The translations under genes and the position numbers were made by a program. Below, in pieces: positions 7,718-16,806 of a stretch of DNA of 44,041 nucleotides. The notes below the pieces were generated by a model. It did not search any database. It was given only the letters and a program-made list of their open reading frames with translations, and was not told the DNA's origin. Location: positions 1 through 44,041 of the forward strand of contig JAFRHH010000057.1 of the NCBI GenBank assembly GCA_017433405.1, given 5' to 3'. Position 1 is the stretch's first letter. The number at the start of each line of letters is the position of its first letter. The DNA is from Clostridia bacterium (GTDB lineage: Bacteria > Bacillota > Clostridia > Christensenellales > Aristaeellaceae).

Positions 7718-10700
7718 ATGGTGGAAGAGAATAATCTGGAGAGGCCGCGGCGGGTTCGCCGGTCGGACCGATATAAAGAGGATCCGGAGGTGGCCGCCGC
7801 GCCGGAAGCGGAAGCAAACGGGGCGCCGGAAACCATCCGGGAAGCGCCGGAGCACCGCCGGGAGACGGAAGCGCCGGCGCCGGAAGCCTCCGGGGAAACC
7901 CCGACGGAGGCCGCCCTGGCGGAGGCGGCGGAGAACCGGGTACCCGCCCGGGCCCGCCAGATGAGCGCCGATCCCTACGGGGCCGTCAGCGCGGTCAGCG
8001 CAGCGGCGGTCCGGCGGCCCGGCGTCCGGCCACAGGGAAAGCCGAGACCCGGTCTGCCGCCCCGTCCCGGCGCGGAGGAGAGAGCCCCGCGGGAGCGGGT
8101 CGGTTACGCGCCGGGGCGAATGAGCGAAAGCATGCTCCGGCAGCACCGGGAGGAGCTTCGGGAGCCCTCCGGGGAGGCCGTCCGGGAGCGCCCCGGCGCC
8201 ATGTCCGGGGAAACCTTCCGGGGGGCTGGTCGGGAGCGCTCCGCCGTCAGGCCTCGGGAGCCGGTGATGCAGCCGGCCGGCCGGGATACCCGGGTCCGGG
8301 CGTATCCGGAGGACGGGTATGGGAAGCCGGCGGGGAAGCCGGCAGCTGCCGCCTATCTGGAAAAAGGAAAGAAAAAGAGTTCGCGGAAGGCGCTGATGAT
8401 CATCGCGGTCCTGGTGCTGGTCCTGTGCGGGGCCCTGGCGGCGGGAAGATTTCTGCTGCCGGAGGATAACGAAATCCGCCAGACCCTGACCCGCCTGACG
8501 CCCTTTCTGGAAAGCCGGAAGGAGGAGCCCCTCCGGAGCATCTCCTTCTCCGTCGCCGGAGGCCAGGGCGCCGTGGCGCCGACGGACGTGACCTTCTCGG
8601 TCGTGACGGCCAAGGACGTGGAAAGCATCCGGCTGGTGGACGGGGAAGGCCAGCCGGTGGTGACCTCGATCGCCCAGGCGGATAATACCGCCGACAGCGT
8701 CTGGATTATGACGCTGCATCTGGCGGAAGGCTTTGAGGGCATGGTCAGGCTGCAGGCCCGGCGCCCGGGAGGCTCCTGGCAGGATACCGGCGATACGGCC
8801 CGGATCTCCGTCAGCCCGCCGGCCGGCGCCCTGACCGCCGGCGAGGCCGGCGCGACGGCGGGGCTTCCCCTGGCGGAGGAAACGCCGGAGATAACGGCGG
8901 AACCGACGCCGGAGCCGACGGCGGCGACGGAAACGGAAGCCACAGCGGAACCCGGCCCCTGGGAGGAACCGGCGGAGAATACGGCGGAGAATACCGTGGC
9001 GGAACCCGGCCCCGGGGAAGCCTCCGGGGACACGGCAGCCGACGCGGCGGTCTGGGCCCTGCCGACGGAAATCCCGACGGTAACGCCTCAGCCGACGGCG
9101 ACGGCCGCCCCGACGGCGACGCCGCCCCTGACGGCGGAAGCGGCGGCGGAGGGAGCCGATCCCTCCCTGATTACGACGAATAACGTCTATGTGGGCAGCA
9201 AGGCCCAGAAGGAATATGCCCGCCCGGCGAAGGATCTGATCCGGATGCCCGTGGCGGATGAATATACCAAGAAGCCCATGGGGGTCCTGACCTTCCGGGG
9301 CGACAATTTCCGGCGGAACGCCGCCTGCGGTACCGTGGACAGCGCCACGGGGCTGGCGGTGGCCTGGACGGCGGAAACCGGCAGCGTCCGGGGGGTCAGC
9401 ACCAGCTATTACGGTGTCGGCTGGACCGGCCAGGCGGCCATCGTGAAATGGAGCAAGGAGGTCCGGGAAAAGAGCAATATCGAGGATGAAAAGAAGGCGG
9501 TCAGCGGGCTGAAGGAAGTGATCGTGGCCGGCCTGGACGGGTCGATCCGCTTCCTGGATCTGACCGATGGCCGTCTGACCCGGAACAGCATCAAGCTTGG
9601 CTACCCCCTGCGGGGAACCCCCAGCGTGCATTCCGGCGGCTTCCCCTATATGAATGTGGGCCAGTTTGCCCGGAAGATGAAGGTGAAGACGGGCAAGATC
9701 GGCCTGCGGCAGTATAATCTGTATACCCAGAAGGAGCTGACGCTGGTGGACGGCCTGGACGGGAAGCTCCATCGGGCCTTCAATAACATCGGCAGCTTCG
9801 AGACCAGCAGCCTGATCGACCGGACGTCGGATACGGTGATTACCGCCGGAACCAACGGCCTCCTGTATCTCCATGCCCTGAACAGCGAGTTTGACTACCA
9901 GGCGGGGGTCTATAAGATGGCGGCCTCGACGACGGTGCTCCGGTCGAAGATCAAGGGGGAAAAGGACGCCCTGACGGCGGTGGAATCCTCCCTGGCGGCC
10001 TACGATAAATATGTTTTCTACGCGGATATGGCCGGGGTGCTCCGGTGCGTGGATACGGATACCCTGAAGCCCGTCTGGGCGGTGAACACCGGGGACGCGG
10101 TCATGGCGGCGGTCGCCCTGGATCTGACCGCCGACCAGCGCCTGAACCTGTATACCGCCAATATGCTGGCGAACCGGAAGTCCGGCGCCGTCCAGATCCG
10201 TCGCTACGACGCCCTGTCCGGCCGAAACGCCTGGACGGTGGAAATCGGCGTCAGCAAGGGAAAGAAGGAAACCGCGGACGTGGGCGCCAAGGCCAGCCCC
10301 GTGATCGGCCAGAACAGCCTGAGCGGCCTGGTATACTTTACGGTAACCGGCATTTCCGCCGAGGGCAGCGCGGCCCTGGGTTTCCCCTCCCAGGTCGCCT
10401 CGGCCCTGCTCGCCCTGGACAAGGAAACGGGGCGGATCGCCTGGGCCTACGGGATGAAGGAGCGGACCGAAAGCTCCCCGGTGGCGGTCTATTCCCCCGC
10501 CGGCGAAGGCTGGCTGATCCAGTGCGACGAAAGCGGGGTCATTCACCTGCTGGAGGGGCTGACGGGACGGGTCATCAATACCCTGACGCTGGATGGAAAG
10601 ATCGAGGCCTCCCCGGCGGTGTACGGCGATATGATGGTGATCTCGACCACCGGTAAGGGCGATACCTATATCTACGGGATCCAGATTCTCGGAAGCGGGC

Positions 10701-10879
10701 GTCAGCCCGCGGCGGCTGCGGCCGAAGCCCCCGCCCTTCCGGAAAACCCGGCCGGAGAGGCCGCCGCGGACGTCCCTGCCGATCCCGCGGACGACCCCGC
10801 CGGCCCGGAGGATCTTCCCGCCGGCCCGGAGGAGCCCTTCGAGGGCCAGCCGGGCGAGGACGCGGCAGGCATCGGCTGA
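7718..10879 (+). CDS. Large membrane-anchored PQQ-type beta-propeller protein
   Basis: The protein has 1053 residues. Regions in order: a Pro/Arg/Glu-rich, probably disordered cytoplasmic part (1-220); one transmembrane helix at about 222-244; a small beta domain (about 265-365, contains VEPIRLVDGEGQPV-like strands); a Pro/Thr/Ala/Glu linker (about 370-490); a PQQ_2/BamB-like propeller (about 500-1000) with repeated blade patterns such as VYGDMMVISTTGKGDTYIYG; and an acidic Ala/Pro tail. I see no quinoprotein catalytic signature, so a scaffold or binding role outside the membrane is more likely. Of two in-frame ATGs, the one at 7718 is chosen because AGGAG lies 4 nt before it; the ATG at 7706 overlaps the SD. 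glpK follows closely. Confidence 0.7.
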   Translation: MVEENNLERPRRVRRSDRYKEDPEVAAAPEAEANGAPETIREAPEHRRETEAPAPEASGETPTEAALAEAAENRVPARARQMSADPYGAVSAVSAAAVRRPGVRPQGKPRPGLPPRPGAEERAPRERVGYAPGRMSESMLRQHREELREPSGEAVRERPGAMSGETFRGAGRERSAVRPREPVMQPAGRDTRVRAYPEDGYGKPAGKPAAAAYLEKGKKKSSRKALMIIAVLVLVLCGALAAGRFLLPEDNEIRQTLTRLTPFLESRKEEPLRSISFSVAGGQGAVAPTDVTFSVVTAKDVESIRLVDGEGQPVVTSIAQADNTADSVWIMTLHLAEGFEGMVRLQARRPGGSWQDTGDTARISVSPPAGALTAGEAGATAGLPLAEETPEITAEPTPEPTAATETEATAEPGPWEEPAENTAENTVAEPGPGEASGDTAADAAVWALPTEIPTVTPQPTATAAPTATPPLTAEAAAEGADPSLITTNNVYVGSKAQKEYARPAKDLIRMPVADEYTKKPMGVLTFRGDNFRRNAACGTVDSATGLAVAWTAETGSVRGVSTSYYGVGWTGQAAIVKWSKEVREKSNIEDEKKAVSGLKEVIVAGLDGSIRFLDLTDGRLTRNSIKLGYPLRGTPSVHSGGFPYMNVGQFARKMKVKTGKIGLRQYNLYTQKELTLVDGLDGKLHRAFNNIGSFETSSLIDRTSDTVITAGTNGLLYLHALNSEFDYQAGVYKMAASTTVLRSKIKGEKDALTAVESSLAAYDKYVFYADMAGVLRCVDTDTLKPVWAVNTGDAVMAAVALDLTADQRLNLYTANMLANRKSGAVQIRRYDALSGRNAWTVEIGVSKGKKETADVGAKASPVIGQNSLSGLVYFTVTGISAEGSAALGFPSQVASALLALDKETGRIAWAYGMKERTESSPVAVYSPAGEGWLIQCDESGVIHLLEGLTGRVINTLTLDGKIEASPAVYGDMMVISTTGKGDTYIYGIQILGSGRQPAAAAAEAPALPENPAGEAAADVPADPADDPAGPEDLPAGPEEPFEGQPGEDAAGIG

Positions 10880-10911
10880 TCGTGGAAAACAGCAGAAAGG
10901 AAGCGGAAAAA

Positions 10912-12402
10912 ATGCCGAAATATCTGATAGCCCTGGATCAGGGGACCACCAGCTCCCGGGCGGTGATTTTTACCCCGGACGGCCAGGTAACAGCCTCCTG
11001 CAACCGGGAGTTCCCCCAGCATTATCCGAAGCCCGGCTGGGTGGAGCACGACCCCCGGGATATTCTCGAATCTCAGGTGGAGGCGCTGAAGGACGCCGTC
11101 CGGCTCAGCGGCATCGACGCGGCGGATATCGCCGCCATCGGGCTGACCAATCAGCGGGAAACCACCTTCCTCTGGGATCGGCAGACCGGCGAATGCGTCG
11201 GAAACGCGATCGTCTGGCAGTGCCGGCGAACCAGCCAGATGGTGGATCAGCTGAAGGCGGACGGATACGCGGATCTGATCCGGGAAAAGACCGGACTGGT
11301 GCCCGATGCCTATTTTTCGGGAACGAAGCTGAAATGGATGCTGGATTATTATAACGTCCGGGACCGGGCGGAGCGCGGGGAGCTGTGCTTCGGAACCGTG
11401 GACAGCTTCCTCTGCTGGCATCTGCTGGAGGGCCGCCCCCATGTGACGGACGCTACCAACGCCGGGCGGACCATGCTGTTTAATATCCATAACCAGGACT
11501 GGGACGACGATCTCCTGAAGCTGCTGGATATTCCGCGGGCCTGCCTCCCGAAGGTGGTGGACAGCGCCGGCCCCATCGGCCTGCTGGATCCGGCGGTCCT
11601 GGGCCGGGCCATTCCCGTAACCGGCATGGCGGGGGATCAGCACGCGAGCCTCTTCGGCCAGGCCTGCCTGGGGGTGGGGGATATGAAGAACACCTACGGC
11701 ACCGGCTGCTTTATGCTGATGAACACCGGGGACCGGCCGGTGCGGAGCGAAAACGGCCTGCTGACCACGATGGCCTGGCGAATCGGCGGAAAGCCCACCT
11801 ACGCCCTGGAGGGCAGCGTCTTCATGGGCGGAGCCACCATCCAGTGGCTGCGGGATGAGCTGAAGCTGATTACTCACGCCTCGGAAACCGAGGGCATCGC
11901 CCGGTCCATCGCCGGAACCGGGGGTGTCTATCTGGTTCCTGCCTTTACCGGTCTGGGGGCGCCCTACTGGGATATGTACAGCCGGGGAACCCTGATCGGC
12001 ATGACCCGGGGCACGGGGCGCGCCCAGATTATCCGGGCGGCGCTGGAGGCCATCGCCTACCAGAGCGCGGACCTGATGGACGCCATGATCCGGGACAGCG
12101 GAAAAAGCCCCGCGCGTCTCCAGGTGGACGGCGGGGCCAGCGCGAACGGATTCCTGATGCAGTTCCAGGCAGATATAACGGATATCCCGGTGGTTCGGCC
12201 GGTGGTGCTGGAAACTACGGCTCTGGGGGCGGCGCTGTTGGCCGGCCTGGGGGCGGGGGTCTACGGCAGCCTGGAGGAAACCGCGGCGGTCTGGAAGCCG
12301 GATTTAACCTTTACGCCGAAGATGGACGAGGTGACCCGCCGGCTCCAGCGAAAGGGCTGGCAGAAGGCGGTCGCCCGCAGCCTGGATTTCGCCGAGCACT
12401 GA
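10912..12402 (+). CDS. glpK: Glycerol kinase
   Basis: This 496-residue protein is the normal length of GlpK. Family motifs are clear: DQGTTSSRAVIF at the N-terminus, GLTNQRETT, and a C-terminal LQVDGGASANGFLMQFQAD. It phosphorylates glycerol with ATP to sn-glycerol 3-phosphate in the cytoplasm. The ATG at 10912 follows AGAAAGGAAG; an upstream in-frame GTG at 10882 has no good SD. No glpF or glpD is adjacent. The convergent neighbour is pgsA, whose product uses glycerol 3-phosphate, though shared regulation is not implied. A REP-like palindrome follows the stop. Confidence 0.96.
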   Translation: MPKYLIALDQGTTSSRAVIFTPDGQVTASCNREFPQHYPKPGWVEHDPRDILESQVEALKDAVRLSGIDAADIAAIGLTNQRETTFLWDRQTGECVGNAIVWQCRRTSQMVDQLKADGYADLIREKTGLVPDAYFSGTKLKWMLDYYNVRDRAERGELCFGTVDSFLCWHLLEGRPHVTDATNAGRTMLFNIHNQDWDDDLLKLLDIPRACLPKVVDSAGPIGLLDPAVLGRAIPVTGMAGDQHASLFGQACLGVGDMKNTYGTGCFMLMNTGDRPVRSENGLLTTMAWRIGGKPTYALEGSVFMGGATIQWLRDELKLITHASETEGIARSIAGTGGVYLVPAFTGLGAPYWDMYSRGTLIGMTRGTGRAQIIRAALEAIAYQSADLMDAMIRDSGKSPARLQVDGGASANGFLMQFQADITDIPVVRPVVLETTALGAALLAGLGAGVYGSLEETAAVWKPDLTFTPKMDEVTRRLQRKGWQKAVARSLDFAEH

Positions 12403-12405
12403 CGG

Positions 12406-12490
12406 CCGGAACGCGGGGACGGTCCCCTGCGTGCCGGACCCGCGTTTCGCGGCGGCTCAGCCTTGCCTGCCAGGCCTGTCCCCGCGTTCG
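12406..12490. repeat. REP-like palindrome and inverted partner between convergent genes
   Basis: A palindrome at 12406-12437 (CCGGAACGCGGGGAC ... CCGG) is followed by a second half-site at 12475-12489. GAACGCGGGGAC at 12409-12420 and GTCCCCGCGTTC at 12477-12488 are perfect inverted repeats. The stop codon of pgsA (12457) lies between them, so the distal half is translated as the end of PgsA. Confidence 0.75.
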
Positions 12491-13062
12491 GGATGGCTCT
12501 CAGTCCGATCCAGCGACTTAACAGCCCCGACAATATAAGTAATCATAGCGACAATCGACAGCCCGACGCTGATCCAAAGCAGAATCAGATCCAGCCGGAT
12601 GCCCCGGGCGGCCAGCTCCTCGTGAAAGAAGGACAAAATCAGGCTGGCGATGAAGAAAACCTGGGCGGTTTTGCCGGCGTAATTGGCGTAGACCACAACG
12701 TTCCGGCTGAGCATGAAGGCCCCGCCCAGCAGCATCATGAGCTCCTTGCAGGCGACGATGGCGATGGCGCTCCAGGGCAGAACCCCCGCCAGCCCCTGGC
12801 ATACCAGGGCGGTGATGACCATAAGCTTGTCCGCCAGCGGGTCGAAGAGCTTTCCGAAGTCCGTAATCTGGTTCAGCTTTCGGGCCAGCATGCCGTCCAG
12901 CATATCCGTCAGGCTGGCGACGATGAAAACCACCAGGGCCGCCTTCCGGTCCACCTTCCAGAAGAGCCAGACGAAGACCGGAATCAGGATCAGCCGGAGC
13001 ATGGTCAGGGCGTTGGGAATGTTCCATACGTTGGTAAAGAGCTTGCGAACTTGTTGCTTCAA
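12457..13062 (-). CDS. pgsA: CDP-diacylglycerol--glycerol-3-phosphate 3-phosphatidyltransferase
   Basis: This 201-residue integral membrane protein has the CDP-alcohol phosphotransferase signature D-x2-D-G-x2-A-R-x8-G-x3-D-x3-D at residues 53-78. It makes phosphatidylglycerophosphate, the first committed step to phosphatidylglycerol. About five or six transmembrane segments are visible. The start is TTG at 13062 after GAAAGAGG; no better start is in frame. The last 14 residues or so (188-201, polar, Arg/Gly/Pro-rich) coincide with the REP-like half-site and are probably not an original part of the enzyme. Confidence 0.92.
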   Translation of the reverse strand: MKQQVRKLFTNVWNIPNALTMLRLILIPVFVWLFWKVDRKAALVVFIVASLTDMLDGMLARKLNQITDFGKLFDPLADKLMVITALVCQGLAGVLPWSAIAIVACKELMMLLGGAFMLSRNVVVYANYAGKTAQVFFIASLILSFFHEELAARGIRLDLILLWISVGLSIVAMITYIVGAVKSLDRTESHPERGDRPGRQG

Positions 13063-13119
13063 GGATGTCAGCCTCTTTCAGTCATTAATCAGACATCAAT
13101 TCGACCCGGCGGATGGAAA

Positions 13120-13232
13120 TTCCTGCCGGGAACAGGAGACAGATTTTGTCCGCGAATCGCGCTCGCGTGAGCGGTTCCAAAATCGTCATCCGTCGCAGAA
13201 AAGCAGACGTGAAGTACCATTCACAGAGGAGG
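13120..13232 (+). promoter_or_regulatory. Composite leader of the RNase PH-RdgB gene
   Basis: The order is a short hairpin TTCC-TGCCG-GGAA (13120-13132) with AGGAG; the GATTTTG (13142-13148) to CAAAATC (13178-13184) stem-loop with GTCATCC after it; then GTGAA/TTCAC (13209-13224, loop GTACCA) and AGAGGAGG. It is the third copy of the composite leader. The first hairpin has a different sequence from the other copies but the same position relative to its SD. Confidence 0.7.
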
Positions 13233-13236
13233 AACC

Positions 13237-14568
13237 ATGAGATCAGATGGAAGACAGCCGGATGAAAAAAGGCCGGTAAGCATCGAGACGGACTTTGTTC
13301 GGACGGCCTGGGGAAGCTGCCTGATCGCGACGGGGAACACCCGGGTGATCTGTACCGCCAGCGTGGAGGAAACCGTACCGCCCTTCCTGAAGGGAAAGGG
13401 CCAGGGCTGGGTGACGGCGGAATACGCCATGCTCCCCGCCTCGACGGGGGAGCGGAAAAAGCGGGACGGCATCCATAAGGACGGCCGGAGCGTCGAAATC
13501 CAGCGGCTGATTGGCCGCAGCCTCCGCCAGGCGGTGAACCTGAAGGCCCTGGGGGAGCGGACGATTACGCTGGACTGCGACGTGCTGGAGGCGGACGGGG
13601 GAACCCGGACCGCGTCGATTACCGGCGCCATGGTGGCCTTGACCTGCGCGGTGGACCGACTGATCCGGGAGGGCCGGCTGGCCTTCAGCCCGATTGTCCA
13701 CCAGGTGGCGGCTGTCAGTGCCGGGGTGGTGGGGGATACCCCCTGCCTGGATCTGAACTACCGGGAGGACAGCGGCGCCCAGGTGGATATGAACCTCGTG
13801 ATGAACGAGCGGGGGGAATTTATCGAGCTCCAGGGCACCGGGGAGGGCCGGGCCTTTACCCCCGATGAGCTGAGCCGCCTGATGGCCTACGGAAAGAAGG
13901 GCATCGGGGAACTGATGCGGGCCCAGCGGGAGGCCCTGGGGGAGCGGGCGGAGCGGATCTGCCCGAAGCCCGTGATACTGGCGGCGACGGGAAACGCCAA
14001 TAAGCTGCGGGAGCTGCGGGAGCTTCTGAAGGAGGACTATACGGTGCTCCCGATGACGGCCGCCGGCTTCCATGAGGAGATCGAGGAAACGGAAACCACC
14101 TTCGCCGGAAACGCGGCGCTGAAGGCCCGGACGGTCTGCGGAGCGACAGGGCTGCCGGCGGTGGCGGACGACAGCGGGCTGACGGTGGAGGCCCTGGACG
14201 GGGCTCCGGGGGTTTACAGCGCCCGCTACGCCGGGGAGCACGGAAACGATGAGGCCAATAACGATCTTCTTCTCTCCCGGATGGCGGGGAAGGAAAACCG
14301 GCGGGCGGCCTATGAATGCGCCCTGGCTGTTCAGTTTCCAGGGGAGGAGCCCCTGATCGCCTTGGGCCGCTGCGAGGGGAGGCTTCTGACGGAGCGGCGG
14401 GGAAGGGGCGGCTTCGGCTACGATCCCCTCTTCCTCTACGAGCCTCTGGGAAAAACCTTCGCCGAAATCACCGACGAGGAAAAGAACGCGGTCAGCCACC
14501 GGGCCCGGGCCTGCGAAAAGCTGCTGGACCTGCTGTCGGAACGGCGGAAGGCTCCCGGAAACGCTTGA
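13237..14568 (+). CDS. rph: Bifunctional RNase PH / RdgB-HAM1 non-canonical purine NTP pyrophosphatase
   Basis: The protein has 443 residues. Residues 1-240 are RNase PH (starts [14 protein letters not shown]; contains [20 protein letters not shown]), the phosphorolytic 3' tRNA-processing exonuclease. From about residue 246 ([19 protein letters not shown]) to the end is a complete RdgB/HAM1 domain with the family patterns [20 protein letters not shown] and GGFGYDPLF. It hydrolyses ITP/XTP-type nucleotides. The join is direct, with no stop or frameshift. In many Bacillota these are separate adjacent genes, so this looks like a stable fusion. The ATG follows AGAGGAGG in the composite leader. 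Confidence 0.93.
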   Translation: MRSDGRQPDEKRPVSIETDFVRTAWGSCLIATGNTRVICTASVEETVPPFLKGKGQGWVTAEYAMLPASTGERKKRDGIHKDGRSVEIQRLIGRSLRQAVNLKALGERTITLDCDVLEADGGTRTASITGAMVALTCAVDRLIREGRLAFSPIVHQVAAVSAGVVGDTPCLDLNYREDSGAQVDMNLVMNERGEFIELQGTGEGRAFTPDELSRLMAYGKKGIGELMRAQREALGERAERICPKPVILAATGNANKLRELRELLKEDYTVLPMTAAGFHEEIEETETTFAGNAALKARTVCGATGLPAVADDSGLTVEALDGAPGVYSARYAGEHGNDEANNDLLLSRMAGKENRRAAYECALAVQFPGEEPLIALGRCEGRLLTERRGRGGFGYDPLFLYEPLGKTFAEITDEEKNAVSHRARACEKLLDLLSERRKAPGNA

Positions 14569-14634
14569 CGCATAAGACAAAAAAAGGTAAAATAATTCCC
14601 GTTGGAAAACAATCGGAAAAGGGAGGCGGGGCGC

Positions 14635-15981
14635 GTGGTTCGTGACGAAAAGATCCAGGTCGGTACGGGTGAAAACGGCCCCGCTTTTTTGCTGCCCGCC
14701 ATGGCGAACCGCCACGGGCTGATTGCCGGGGCCACCGGAACCGGGAAAACCGTGAGCCTGAAGGTGCTGGCGGAGGGCTTTTCGGATCTGGGGGTTCCCG
14801 TCTTCCTGAGCGATATTAAAAGCGATCTGAGCGGGATGGTGAAGCCCGGCGCCGGCGGCGAAGCGATTGAAAAGCGGCTGGACCGTTGCGGCGTTCCCCG
14901 GGAAAGCTTCGGGTTTCACGCCTATCCCTCGATTTTCTGGGATGTTTACGGGGAACAGGGGCACCCGGTCCGCGCGACGGTGAAGGATATGGGGCCCCTG
15001 CTGATGAGCCGGATGCTGAGCCTGAATGAGACCCAGAGCGGGGTGATGAATATCCTCTTCCGGGTGGCTTCCCGGGAGTGCAGGCCGCTGACGAATCTGC
15101 AGGATCTTAAGCAGCTCCTGATCTACGTGGGCGAAAATACCCGGAATTATACCCTGGAATACGGGAACGTCTCTGTGGCCAGCGTCGGGGCCATCCAGCG
15201 GGCGGTGGCGGTGCTGGAGGATCAGGGGGGCGACCTGTTTTTCGGCGAGCCGGCCCTGGAAATTTTCGACTGGATCGAGACGGACGCGGCCAGCGGCAAG
15301 GGCCGAATCAATATTCTTTCGGCCGACCGGCTCTTTAATAACCCGACGATGTATTCGACCTTTCTGCTCTGGATGCTGACGAAGCTGTACGATCTCCTGC
15401 CGGAGCAGGGGGATACCGAAAAGCCGAAGATCGTCTTCTTCTTTGATGAGGCGCATCTGCTTTTTAATAACTGCAGCCGTTCCCTGATGGAAAAGATCGA
15501 GCAGGTGGTTCGGCTGGTCCGGTCCAAGGGCGTCGGGGTTTACTTTATTACCCAGAGTCCCACCGATATCCCGATGACGATCCTGGGACAGCTGGGAAAC
15601 CGGATTCAGCACGCCCTCCGGGCCTATACCCCGCTGGATCAGAAGGCCGTCAAGGTCGCCGCCCAGACCTTCCGGGCGAACCCCTTCTTTGATACGGAGG
15701 AGGCTATTACGACGCTGAAAACCGGTGAAGCCCTGGTGTCCTTCCTGGATGAACACGGGGCCCCGGGCGTGGTGGAGCGGGCCACGATTCTTCCCCCCCA
15801 GAGCTTTATGGGCGCGATCAGCCGGGAGGACCGGGACCGGGTCATCCGGTCGAGTCCGCTCATGGGTAAATATGAAATCCAGGCCGGCGAGGAAAGCCGG
15901 CAGGAAACGGAAGCGAAGCCGGAGGAGGCTTTGGATCCCAGCCGTTTTCAGCTGATTAACGGCCAGTGGTACTACTTCTGA
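14635..15981 (+). CDS. HerA-like ATPase of the DUF853 family
   Basis: This 448-residue protein matches the bacterial DUF853/YjgR group related to HerA helicase. Walker A is GATGTGKT near the N-terminus, and Walker B is KIVFFFDEAH near residue 270. A YFITQSPTDIP segment fits the sensor region. Such ATPases are thought to act on DNA or large substrates as ring translocases, but the function of this branch is not established. The GTG at 14635 is preferred because AAGGGAGG lies 8 nt before it, and family members begin just before this point. It ends without the Ala/Glu/Arg-rich helical tail typical of the family; a similar tail is encoded by the next gene. Confidence 0.8.
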   Translation: MVRDEKIQVGTGENGPAFLLPAMANRHGLIAGATGTGKTVSLKVLAEGFSDLGVPVFLSDIKSDLSGMVKPGAGGEAIEKRLDRCGVPRESFGFHAYPSIFWDVYGEQGHPVRATVKDMGPLLMSRMLSLNETQSGVMNILFRVASRECRPLTNLQDLKQLLIYVGENTRNYTLEYGNVSVASVGAIQRAVAVLEDQGGDLFFGEPALEIFDWIETDAASGKGRINILSADRLFNNPTMYSTFLLWMLTKLYDLLPEQGDTEKPKIVFFFDEAHLLFNNCSRSLMEKIEQVVRLVRSKGVGVYFITQSPTDIPMTILGQLGNRIQHALRAYTPLDQKAVKVAAQTFRANPFFDTEEAITTLKTGEALVSFLDEHGAPGVVERATILPPQSFMGAISREDRDRVIRSSPLMGKYEIQAGEESRQETEAKPEEALDPSRFQLINGQWYYF

Positions 15982-16063
15982 TCCCGGCGAGGCTGACCGA
16001 ATCCCGTCCCTGTTTCCTGAACGACCCCTCTCACGGCGCGGGAGAGCACCGTGCAAGAAGAAA

Positions 16064-16795
16064 ATGGCGCAGACATTCAAGGTTTTTGATCCGACGACCG
16101 GCCAGTATGTTGAAAAGGAAATCCCCACCATGACCCCCGTGCCGGAGGCGCCCGTGCCTCCCGCTCCCGTGGCCCAGGCGCCCGCCGAGCCGTCGGCCCC
16201 AACGATCCAGGTTCAGCCGATTCTGGACGCGGCGGCCCAGGCGGCCCAACCGGTGGTTCAGGCGGTTCAGGACGCGGTTCAGCCGGTGGCCCAGGCGGCC
16301 CAGCCGGTGGTTCAGGCGGTTCAGGACGCGGTTCAGGCGGCCCCGCCGGTCGTTCAGCAGCCGGCCCAGCCCCAGGTGCAGGTCATGCCGGTGATGGTGC
16401 TGGATCCGACGACGGGCCAGTATGTCCAGAAGATGATGAACATGGTGCTGGATCCCGCGACCGGCAACTATATTCCGGCGCCGGTGGCAGCGGATCCCAA
16501 GGCGGCCGCTGAGGCCCGAAAAGCGGCGGAAAAGGCCGCCGCGGATGCCCAGAAGGCGGCGGAGAAGGCCGCGCGGGACGCGGCCCGGGAGGCTCGGGAA
16601 GCGGAAGCAGCCGAGCGCAGAGCCCGGGCGGATCAGCTTCGGGAGGAAGCCGCGGAGCGGGCCCGCCGGAACGATTCCATCGCCGGCCGCGTAAAAAATA
16701 CCGCGATCAACACGGCGACCCGCCAGGTGGTCAGCGGCCTGACCAGGGGCCTGGGCAAGGCCATCAGCGATCTGTTGGGCGGCGGCAAGAAATAA
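16064..16795 (+). CDS. Ala/Gln/Pro-rich protein with a DUF853-like C-terminal tail
   Basis: The protein has 243 residues. It contains three copies of a D-P-x-T-G-x-Y motif (residues about 9, 118 and 132), a Gln/Ala/Val-rich tandem repeat (58-93), then a long charged Ala-rich helix (about 145-200) and a C-terminal segment with Arg/Gly and a G-x-V-x-N-x-A pattern. From memory of the family, DUF853 ATPases end with just such a helix followed by a V-x-x-x-x-x-R-x-x-G-x-x-L-x-R-G-I-type segment, which the upstream ATPase lacks. I infer a split tail that gained a new N-terminus. The SD is weak (AAGAAG). The start is therefore uncertain. Confidence 0.6.
   Translation: MAQTFKVFDPTTGQYVEKEIPTMTPVPEAPVPPAPVAQAPAEPSAPTIQVQPILDAAAQAAQPVVQAVQDAVQPVAQAAQPVVQAVQDAVQAAPPVVQQPAQPQVQVMPVMVLDPTTGQYVQKMMNMVLDPATGNYIPAPVAADPKAAAEARKAAEKAAADAQKAAEKAARDAAREAREAEAAERRARADQLREEAAERARRNDSIAGRVKNTAINTATRQVVSGLTRGLGKAISDLLGGGKK
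16235..16342 (+). repeat. Tandem 54-bp in-frame duplication
   Basis: Two nearly identical units at 16235-16288 and 16289-16342 each encode AQAAQPVVQAVQDAVQ plus two variable residues. This is a low-complexity expansion within the Gln/Ala-rich region. Confidence 0.85.
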
Positions 16796-16806
16796 AGCAT
16801 GATGGG

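Noticed and set aside
7655-10546. A very long open frame on the minus strand opposite the beta-propeller gene (also 13243-16131 and 37956-40547)
   Set aside because: These are antisense shadows of GC-rich genes: low-complexity Arg/Gly/Pro/His products, no SD, no family resemblance.
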